Source: UBA12068 sp038318455 (GTDB lineage Bacteria > Patescibacteriota > Minisyncoccia > Moranbacterales > GWC2-37-73). Taken from it: DNA of 42,310 nt. This document shows, in pieces, positions 16,424-23,028 of this stretch. The notes under the pieces are model-generated. The model worked only from the letters and a program-made list of their open reading frames with translations. It had not been told where the DNA came from and did no database searches. Location: positions 1 through 42,310 of the forward strand of contig JBBQCF010000003.1 of assembly GCA_038318455.1 (NCBI GenBank), given 5' to 3'. Each line of letters begins with the position of its first letter. Position 1 is the first letter of the stretch. The translations under genes were made by a program, and so were the position numbers.

Positions 16424-17320
16424 ATGATAAGAATTTTTTCAGCATTGTTTGAAGCAGGAACAACCCAATTGGACAAGCTCAAGGCAACACTCTTTTCTAT
16501 ATTGATCGCAACATTTATCGGCATGGGAGCGGTGTTGTATTTTAGACCATCAATCACAAATGCGTTTTTAGTTATTGCAATTCCGTATGCCTATACAATA
16601 TATAGATTGCTTTCGACGGAACGTTTGTTGTTTGTCCATGCAGCAGGTGAGTCATTGGAGCTCATCGGTGCATTGGGCGAAAAAAAAGAAGGAGCTGTGG
16701 AGACTGGCATCTTTGAAAATGAGGTCACCACGAAATATGTGGCGATTGTCAAAGGCGTTTTCCTTGGACAATCAATCCTGTTTCTGATGACACCGCTGTA
16801 TGTGAATTATACCGCGGGTGACATTCCAACGGCTATCATGATCGGCATGCTGACACTTGTTGTTGCTGTCGGCAGCTCAGTGTTTTTCATCGGCATGTTC
16901 ACTTTTGCCTCTAGGGTAACAATATTTTGTTATTTTGTTGCAATAGTCTGCATGCTTTTCCCGCAATCAACTTATTATTTCAATCAGTTGACTGGGAATA
17001 AATTCAGTCCTTCATCCATAGAGGCCTATAGATTGGCCAATGAGATTAAGGCAGTCAGGGATAGTCAACTTGAGGAGAGAAAAATTTCTCAACTGCGTTC
17101 AGCTTTGGACTATCAAAAGTCCAACCCTGGTCAGCAGCTTCCTCTTGAGTATCAAAAAAAGATTGAGGAAGTCGGCATGGTGGATGGAAATGCATCACAG
17201 CCGCAACAACGAAAAGAGGTTATGGCAATGTCGCAAGAAAGAACAGTCGGAAGAACATCATCTTCTTCCGTTGCCAATGCAAGACTTGAAAGAATGGCTA
17301 GAGAAATTTATGGAAAATAG
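16424..17320 (+). CDS. Hypothetical polytopic membrane protein
   Basis: 298 residues, family not recognised. About four to five membrane helices: ~21-40 (LFSILIATFIGMGAVLYF), ~47-63, ~110-130 (GVFLGQSILFLMTPLYVNY), ~135-160 (AIMIGMLTLVVAVGSSVFFIGMF) and ~162-180 (VTIFCYFVAIVCMLF). A soluble, Gln/Arg/Ser-rich C-terminal tail of ~110 residues follows (IKAVRDSQLEERKISQLRSAL and so on), likely cytoplasmic and partly coiled. GGGAGGA upstream is a strong Shine-Dalgarno sequence. It sits 16 nt after the 245-aa gene and just before a strong terminator, so the pair forms an isolated operon; the soluble protein may dock on the tail of this one. Not a transporter family that I can name. Confidence 0.75.
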   Translation: MIRIFSALFEAGTTQLDKLKATLFSILIATFIGMGAVLYFRPSITNAFLVIAIPYAYTIYRLLSTERLLFVHAAGESLELIGALGEKKEGAVETGIFENEVTTKYVAIVKGVFLGQSILFLMTPLYVNYTAGDIPTAIMIGMLTLVVAVGSSVFFIGMFTFASRVTIFCYFVAIVCMLFPQSTYYFNQLTGNKFSPSSIEAYRLANEIKAVRDSQLEERKISQLRSALDYQKSNPGQQLPLEYQKKIEEVGMVDGNASQPQQRKEVMAMSQERTVGRTSSSSVANARLERMAREIYGK

Positions 17321-17336
17321 CCATCTCTGAAATATC

Positions 17337-17370
17337 AGCGCAGTAGACAATTTTGTCTACTGCGCTTTTT
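17337..17370 (+). terminator. Strong terminator of the two-gene operon
   Basis: AGCGCAGTAGACAA pairs with TTGTCTACTGCGCT, 12-14 bp with a T-rich loop, followed by TTTTT. It lies 17 nt after the stop codon. Confidence 0.9.
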
Positions 17371-17405
17371 CATTATTTAAAGTTTCCATTTTTATATAAA
17401 TATGA

Positions 17406-17434
17406 TTTCAAAAAATGTTTTTTTGTGATATAAT
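17406..17434 (+). promoter_or_regulatory. Extended -10 promoter of the 17463-25671 cluster
   Basis: A perfect TATAAT (17429-17434) preceded by TGA (extended -10). The -35 (TTTCAA, 17406-17411, 17-bp spacer) is poor. Confidence 0.5.
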
Positions 17435-17462
17435 TTATTTATAAATATAAAGAAAAATACAG

Positions 17463-19256
17463 ATGGTCGAAGGCAAGGAAATGCTAAGGGATTACAATAT
17501 AAATATACGCAGGCATAGCAATGAAAAAGGAAAATCATCCGAGTCTTTTGAACATGATGAGCATGATGAAGATGATGATGAAATTATTGTGCCAAATGTT
17601 AACAAAAAAAGAAAAAAGAAAAAAGAAAAAAACATTGAAATTGGAAATGGTGCAGAAACTGAAATGAGCGACGAAGAAAAAGAAAAGGAAATTGTTGAAT
17701 TGAAAAATGAGGCCAAAAAAATTCTTAAAAACGCATTGAATGAAAAAATGACCGAAAGGGTTTCAGCGGAAACTGTTTTTAACGTTAACAAAAAACCACT
17801 TCTAAGATCTGATATTTTTTATATGGGAAGCCACGCTGGCGAACAACTTTTGAATGATGAAAATGCTTTGGCTGAAATTGTTGAGAAAAAAAATAATGGA
17901 GATGCTGAAATTATTTCCCCTGAATATGAACAATGGATTTTAAACAAAATTAATACTGTTGATTTGAATAAGCTTGTTTTTCAAACTTTTATTTATAATG
18001 AAATTGGAAAAGAATTGGCACGCGCTAAAAAATCAATAGAAAACGGTGAAGTTGCTGACAGAGCATTGCGTCAGATTGATGGCGAAATTGATGAAAGCGT
18101 GCTGGTTGAAAATGTGATGAAAAGCATCTCTGATGAGAGCATAGTTTTGCAAGATTTCTTGAAACAGAGAAGCAAAAAGAAAGATGCCGGATTGATTGCA
18201 AAATCAAGAGAAGAAATAGCTCGCTATATTCATCGCGAAGTCGGGGAGACTTTGTTTGTGGATGAATCATTGGACGTACCAATAAAGATCGGAGGTCAAG
18301 CTAGTAGCAATGAGGTTGAAGAAATAAAAGAACCTGTAGTTATTGAGGTTGAAAATGAAGATAATATTATTGAAATAGAAAAACAAGAACCGATTATTAT
18401 TGATAATAATGTAGAGGTTATTAGTGAATTGGCGGATGTCGCTGAAAATGAAACTGAAAAGAATAAGCAACAGGAAGAGCCGATCGATGGACTTGAACAT
18501 GTTGATAATTTTAATGTTAGCGATGTGAAAGTTGAAAATAATAACAAGGCAAAGGAAAGATTGTTGGAATTATTCATGCGAGAGCAAGAAAAAATGGAGG
18601 AAGATGTTCTTCGTGCAATACTTGAAACAACTTATGATGGAAATCTTGATTTGAATGAGGCGGAAAAACGCTGGGATGAAAATATTAAGGGAAAAATGGA
18701 AGTCTTACTGAACAACAGTGGTTTTGTGGATGCCCTTGAAAACGAAGAGCAAGCTGAAGAATATTGGGAGCGCCTCAAGGAAATGCAAATGCTTGCCCAT
18801 GAAATTTTGTCGCTAAAGGAAAGAGGAAAGGTTTGCGTTATTCACGACGGAAAAACTTATTTTATTGATAAAAAAGAGGATGCAGGAGGCAGTGACTCCT
18901 TGGAAGTAAAAAATGACCAGATTGAGGAGGCGATTGTTGAGACAAAAGAAGAAGAAAGTGGTATAATAAAATCAGAAGAATTAGAAAGTCTGCATGCTTG
19001 GGACTCACTTCGTGAGAATCCTGAAAAATTTGAACTTATTATTGGTGAATTAAGAAGGATATACAGTGAAGTCGTTAAGCTTATGTTAATAAATGAGGAG
19101 GTTAAAAAAGCTGATGATAATAAGAAAGAATCAATATTAAGAGGAACTATGGATATGGGCGTGGAAATTATTATTGAAAAATATCATCTAACGAATGATG
19201 AATCTGAAATAACCAATCTAAAAAACCATTTTTTTAATGAGGTGCATAAATTGTAA
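17463..19256 (+). CDS. Large acidic hypothetical protein (597 aa)
   Basis: 597 residues, family not recognised. The N-terminus has an acidic patch (HDEHDEDDDEIIV) next to a basic patch (KKRKKKKEK), then a helical stretch of Glu/Lys (EMSDEEKEKEIVELKNEAKKIL). Residues ~95-275 look globular and helical (GSHAGEQLLNDENALAEIV, YEQWILNKINTVDLNKLVF, ARYIHREVGETLFV). Residues ~280-365 are a Glu/Ile/Val/Asn-rich low-complexity region, probably disordered. A helical C-terminal region follows (AKERLLELFMREQEKMEEDVLRAIL and AWDSLRENPEKFELIIGELRRIYSEVVKLML). No membrane helix or signal peptide. ATG 17481 is an alternative start. It lies 28 nt before the 881-aa gene, and the two are probably one operon reaching the TraG/TraD-like ATPase. 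A cytoplasmic scaffold or adaptor is possible but unproven. Confidence 0.75.
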   Translation: MVEGKEMLRDYNINIRRHSNEKGKSSESFEHDEHDEDDDEIIVPNVNKKRKKKKEKNIEIGNGAETEMSDEEKEKEIVELKNEAKKILKNALNEKMTERVSAETVFNVNKKPLLRSDIFYMGSHAGEQLLNDENALAEIVEKKNNGDAEIISPEYEQWILNKINTVDLNKLVFQTFIYNEIGKELARAKKSIENGEVADRALRQIDGEIDESVLVENVMKSISDESIVLQDFLKQRSKKKDAGLIAKSREEIARYIHREVGETLFVDESLDVPIKIGGQASSNEVEEIKEPVVIEVENEDNIIEIEKQEPIIIDNNVEVISELADVAENETEKNKQQEEPIDGLEHVDNFNVSDVKVENNNKAKERLLELFMREQEKMEEDVLRAILETTYDGNLDLNEAEKRWDENIKGKMEVLLNNSGFVDALENEEQAEEYWERLKEMQMLAHEILSLKERGKVCVIHDGKTYFIDKKEDAGGSDSLEVKNDQIEEAIVETKEEESGIIKSEELESLHAWDSLRENPEKFELIIGELRRIYSEVVKLMLINEEVKKADDNKKESILRGTMDMGVEIIIEKYHLTNDESEITNLKNHFFNEVHKL

Positions 19257-19284
19257 ATAAGTATAAATATAAAAATAAATATTT

Positions 19285-21930
19285 ATGGGAACAATAGAAG
19301 CTGGATTAATTGGGAATGCTATGCAGAAAATAGCTGAAGAAGAAGCTGTAAAAAATGATGAAAGTCAATTTGATAGTGAGGGGAATAAAACTACTCTTGG
19401 CGGTGGTGCTAATTTTGCCAAGGATAATGAAACTGTAAAGTCAGTTAATGAATCTCAAAATCTTAATGATGTAGTAAATATTGATAGTGATCAAGCTGAA
19501 AGAATAAGAAAAATAAATGAAGATTCCGCGAGACTTAGGGCTAAAAATATTGAGAAAGGTTATACTAAAAAACCCAAACCTAAACATGAAATTAATAATG
19601 ATAATGAAGAGGAATTAAAAACAGGACTTCACAATAGAGAGGCGGATGACCGTAGAACAGATCGTAGAAACGAAACTATTGAAGTTTTAGATATGGATAA
19701 AGCTAAGTTGCAATATCAAGATTCCTTGGCTGCTTATGCGCAAACTGAATATAAGCATCGCACGACAATGCAGGGAATTCAGAAATTTTTTGGAAATAAG
19801 TTTTTAGGAAAAGCTGAAGATCATGCGGATGTTAAGGGTGATTTTAATCGTCTAAAGGATGATTTAGCTGTCTATCGTGATGCTTGGATTAGGGATATTC
19901 AAAATGATGAAAAATCAACCAAGGAATCTCGCCAAACAAGAATAGAAGAGATGATGACATTTTTTAATCATAAGGCAGTTATTGATTTATATGATGCACG
20001 TACTGGGGCAAAGGCAAGCGTTCTTTTTCATGGAGATAAAAATGGAAAAGATATAACATTGTCTGAAAAAGAAAGAAAAACTCCGCATGCGGAAAGAGAG
20101 AAAAAGGAAATTTCAGAAAATGATGGAAAAGAAAAAAAGAATATCAGAGATCTTATTTGCACTCCATTTAAAATGGGCTGGGCTGGTTTAGAGAAGATTG
20201 AACAAACCTATAATAAACTTCCACTTACAGCTAAGTTAGCAGCTAGTGCCGCTATCCTGCTTAGTGGTTCTTGGGCTTTAATTGCAGGTAAGCGATTCAT
20301 TGGAGCCGCAGCAACAGCTGTTGGTTCATCAAAAGGATTAGATGCCTTGCATCAACGCTCAATGAAAAAAGCATCTGATGCAGAAAACAAAGCTTTTTTG
20401 AGTGGTGAAGGTAAGGAAAATAAAAAGGAGGCTGATTTTGAAAAATTGCGCGCTTTACTTGGTGAAAAAATAGATCAAGTTGATGAAAAAATGAATAAGC
20501 ATAAAATTGCTTCTTTATTTAATAAATTTGCAGGAGTTGGAATTGGAGTGTTAATTGGCAGTGGGGCATTTTCAAAAATGTTAGGAGCTTCAGTTGCACA
20601 TGCTGGCGAATATTGGCAACATGGAAAAGAGGCTGTTAGTGGTGCTGTTGCTTCTGCTACTCATGAATCAGGCGCTTGGTCAATAAATGCTTTCGAGCAT
20701 AGTCATTCATTGGGCACAATGGAAAATCCCAATGCTCAAAATTGGTCAACTAATGCGTATGATCATGCTCAAGCTGTTCAAGCTGAAGGTGGAAAAACTT
20801 GGTCAACTAACGCCTTTGAGCATTCACAAAATATCCAAAATCAGGATGCAAAAGGTTGGTCAACTAATGCCTTTGAGCATTCTCAAGCAATACCGCCAGA
20901 AAATATTCCTAGCAAGGATGCTTTTGAATCCTTAACTATTGCGAAAGGAAGCAGTATTGAAGGTACTTTGAATAAATTCATGGAGGCAAATCATCCTGAA
21001 ATAAAGAATCATGGAGCTGTTGCACATAAAATGTATACAGCATACATGAAAGATTATATTGAAACACATCAAGATGAACTTACAAAATCAGGAAAACTTG
21101 CTGAATACAAGGAGATGCTAGCAACTGGACGAGTCAATATTCAACCGGGAGCTGAATTGAAAATAGTAGAGATCAATGGACAACCAGTATTAACTGAAAT
21201 TAAGGGTGATATTAAAATGCTTCATGGTGGAATTTTGCATATGGATGGTACTGGAAAATTGCCAGAAATCCCAGATGCGAAATTGCCAGACGTTTCTGTT
21301 GGAAAACTAGTGGAGAATTACCATGACAATCTTACACCAGAAAATATTATTAGTGGAAATGAGCCGCTGCCAGCACCAGAAAATACTACCAGCTTAATAA
21401 ATGATGCGATTGAACAGCATAAGCAGGAAGAAATTATAAATTCACATCAGGAAATTATTTCCTCACAGGAATCTTTTAAGTATGCTCATAATGATTATGC
21501 AAAGGCTATAGACAAAATTATGAGTGGTCATACAACTGAATCAAATATCTCCTCGCAACATGACGCAATGTCTTCAGCTGAAACCGTTATGAATCAGAGC
21601 GCTGAATATATAAAAAACACAACTGAATACAGAAGTGATTTGCGAAAATTAACTGATTCAATATATGAAACATTTAAATCTGGTGATAAGAATTTATTGC
21701 TAGAGAATCAGAATGTGGAATATGATCGTGCAATTGCGGATAATGAAATTGGCTCAAAATTGAAAGACTTTAGAGAAATTAGTTCGAACGTAATAAAGAA
21801 TAATGTGAAATATTATAATGGAAACTATGTTCCAACACTTAATCCTAGTGATGGTGAAACAGTTAAGCATTATATGCAAAGAGTTATTTTGCGAACTATT
21901 GAAAGCAAATATGGCATCTTAAGAGGTTAA
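19285..21930 (+). CDS. Giant membrane protein with WSTNAFEHSQ tandem repeats and a LysM-like segment
   Basis: 881 residues, family not recognised. Residues 1-135 are highly charged and probably disordered. Residues ~135-300 are helical (AKLQYQDSLAAYAQTEYKH). Two hydrophobic segments at ~318-345 (AKLAASAAILLSGSWALIAG) and ~410-430 (AGVGIGVLIGSGAFSKML) are likely membrane helices flanking a charged loop. Residues 465-540 hold four repeats of 19-22 residues starting WS(T/I)NA(F/Y)(E/D)H. Then comes a LysM-like stretch (~551-630) with LTIAKGSSIEGTLNKFME and VNIQPGAELKIV, split by a helical insert (HKMYTAYMKDYIE). The C-terminal ~200 residues are helical. It is followed 24 nt later by the DUF5663 gene in the same cluster. 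The layout suggests a membrane-anchored envelope protein, and it may be part of a larger complex with the ATPase downstream. Confidence 0.78.
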   Translation: MGTIEAGLIGNAMQKIAEEEAVKNDESQFDSEGNKTTLGGGANFAKDNETVKSVNESQNLNDVVNIDSDQAERIRKINEDSARLRAKNIEKGYTKKPKPKHEINNDNEEELKTGLHNREADDRRTDRRNETIEVLDMDKAKLQYQDSLAAYAQTEYKHRTTMQGIQKFFGNKFLGKAEDHADVKGDFNRLKDDLAVYRDAWIRDIQNDEKSTKESRQTRIEEMMTFFNHKAVIDLYDARTGAKASVLFHGDKNGKDITLSEKERKTPHAEREKKEISENDGKEKKNIRDLICTPFKMGWAGLEKIEQTYNKLPLTAKLAASAAILLSGSWALIAGKRFIGAAATAVGSSKGLDALHQRSMKKASDAENKAFLSGEGKENKKEADFEKLRALLGEKIDQVDEKMNKHKIASLFNKFAGVGIGVLIGSGAFSKMLGASVAHAGEYWQHGKEAVSGAVASATHESGAWSINAFEHSHSLGTMENPNAQNWSTNAYDHAQAVQAEGGKTWSTNAFEHSQNIQNQDAKGWSTNAFEHSQAIPPENIPSKDAFESLTIAKGSSIEGTLNKFMEANHPEIKNHGAVAHKMYTAYMKDYIETHQDELTKSGKLAEYKEMLATGRVNIQPGAELKIVEINGQPVLTEIKGDIKMLHGGILHMDGTGKLPEIPDAKLPDVSVGKLVENYHDNLTPENIISGNEPLPAPENTTSLINDAIEQHKQEEIINSHQEIISSQESFKYAHNDYAKAIDKIMSGHTTESNISSQHDAMSSAETVMNQSAEYIKNTTEYRSDLRKLTDSIYETFKSGDKNLLLENQNVEYDRAIADNEIGSKLKDFREISSNVIKNNVKYYNGNYVPTLNPSDGETVKHYMQRVILRTIESKYGILRG
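20677..20913 (+). repeat. Four in-frame repeats encoding WSTNAFEHSQ-type units
   Basis: Units start at 20677, 20743, 20800 and 20857, with spacings of 66, 57 and 57 bp (22, 19 and 19 residues). The last two units are nearly identical at DNA level over TGGTCAACTAAYGCCTTTGA, showing recent duplication. The tails of the units vary and are Gln/Asn/Gly/Pro-rich. Confidence 0.9.
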
Positions 21931-21954
21931 AATAAATAATTTTAAAATAAAAAT

Positions 21955-22284
21955 ATGACAGATCAAAATGAAGAAATTTCAAATGTTCAATCCCAGGCGC
22001 TTGGTCAATTGATCAAGGATCTTGGAATTGACACGCTGGCTGAAGATAAGCAAAATGAGCTCATTATCAAAATGACAGAAGTTTTGCTTAAAAGAATTTT
22101 CATCGAGACCATGGATAAACTTGGCGAACAAGGGCGAGAAGAATATGAAAAAATTTCAGCAGGAGAAAATGTTGATCCAAAAATTGTAGAAACATTTTTC
22201 AAAGAAAAAATAAATAATTATGATGAAATGGTGCAAAAAATAATTGAAGAATTTAGAGCTGAAATGGTGCAGTCAAATGCATGA
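21955..22284 (+). CDS. DUF5663-like small helical protein
   Basis: 109 residues, all helical and acidic: LGQLIKDLGIDTLAEDKQNELIIKMTEVLLKRIFIETMDKL, then a Glu-rich helix and FFKEKINNYDEMVQKIIEEF. This matches the DUF5663 pattern of short CPR proteins (LGLDSL, then 'E...LL.K......R'), recalled from family knowledge rather than searched. Function is unknown. It lies 24 nt after the 881-aa gene and ends in TGA. Members often sit near TraG/TraD-like or pilus genes in CPR genomes, which fits this cluster. Confidence 0.7.
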   Translation: MTDQNEEISNVQSQALGQLIKDLGIDTLAEDKQNELIIKMTEVLLKRIFIETMDKLGEQGREEYEKISAGENVDPKIVETFFKEKINNYDEMVQKIIEEFRAEMVQSNA

Positions 22285-22450
22285 ATCATAGAACATGGAA
22301 CATGGAGCATAAAGCATGAAACATAGAACACAAAACAATGAATGTAGGGTATAAAAGTATAATATGATAACTAGGAGGAGTAAATTTTAAATTAAAATTG
22401 ATGCATGACGCATGAACTGTGGGTTTTTTGATCCATGAGCCATGAGCCAT
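22285..22450. repeat. Intergenic tract of ACATGGA / CATGAGC word repeats
   Basis: The gap between the 109-aa and 141-aa genes is filled with loosely repeating words: AGAACATGGAACATGGAGCA, GCATGAAACATAGAACAC, GCATGACGCATGAAC and CCATGAGCCATGAGCCATG. The same word family recurs inside prmC (36360-36390). No gene is visible in it. Confidence 0.8.
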
Positions 22451-22465
22451 GTTTTATGATCTGAT

Positions 22466-22891
22466 ATGGAACCAATAGATGAAAGTGATTTGGACTTGAA
22501 AGCTAAAATCGGAGGCAATATTGAAGGGCAACTGTCTCGAGAAGAAAAAATAACACCATTAAAAGTTGAGCAAGAAACTCCTCAAGAAGTTATTTCCGCA
22601 GAAAAAGATAATTCTTACGGTAAGATTTTATCTAAAGTTCAAACACAAGTTACGAATGAGGTTGATCAAAATATGGTTATAGCTGATGCGCAAATTGGTT
22701 CTCAAAAAATTGATGCCGAATCAAGAGTGCAGCATTTGGTTGATATTGCAGGACAAAAAGGAATCGTGCATGCAGTGAAAGTTGCCCAGCATATGGATGA
22801 TAATTACACCCTAGACACTTTTCATGATCAAATGCTTGTTGATGAATTTCATGATGCTTTGGTTAAAAAAGGAATGATAAAGGAATTATAG
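22466..22891 (+). CDS. Hypothetical acidic protein (141 aa)
   Basis: 141 residues. The first ~85 are acidic and low in hydrophobics. The C-terminal ~55 (VQHLVDIAGQKGIVHAVKVAQHMDDNYTLDTFHDQMLVDEFHDALVKKGMI) are ordered and helical, with a HAVKVAQHMDDNYTLD block that I recall from CPR proteins encoded beside TraG/TraD-like ATPases. No known function or named domain. No Shine-Dalgarno sequence is visible, and the start directly follows the repeat-filled gap. It is placed between DUF5663 and the ATPase gene, from which it is separated by the palindromic element at 22907-22990. Confidence 0.7.
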   Translation: MEPIDESDLDLKAKIGGNIEGQLSREEKITPLKVEQETPQEVISAEKDNSYGKILSKVQTQVTNEVDQNMVIADAQIGSQKIDAESRVQHLVDIAGQKGIVHAVKVAQHMDDNYTLDTFHDQMLVDEFHDALVKKGMIKEL

Positions 22892-22906
22892 TTATATTAC
22901 AATTTG

Positions 22907-22990
22907 TGTCATCCCCGCGAAAGCGGGGATCCAGGTTTTAGCTCGGTCGTAGAAATAAATCCTAGATTCCCAATCGAGTTGGGAATGACA
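22907..22990. repeat. MITE-like palindromic element with terminal inverted repeats
   Basis: About 84 bp. The ends are inverted (TGTCATCCC at the left, GGGAATGACA at the right). A left hairpin CCCCGC-GAAA-GCGGGG is followed by GGATCCAGG, and CCTAGATTCC leads into a right hairpin TTCCCAA-TCGAG-TTGGGAA. It is GC-richer than its surroundings. TGTCAT(C/T)CCCGCGAAAGCGGG-type elements are widespread as intergenic mobile palindromes in many bacteria; membership is from pattern knowledge. Confidence 0.75.
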
Positions 22991-23028
22991 AGTGTGGAAA
23001 TATAAAAAATAAAAAAAACAAAACAAAA

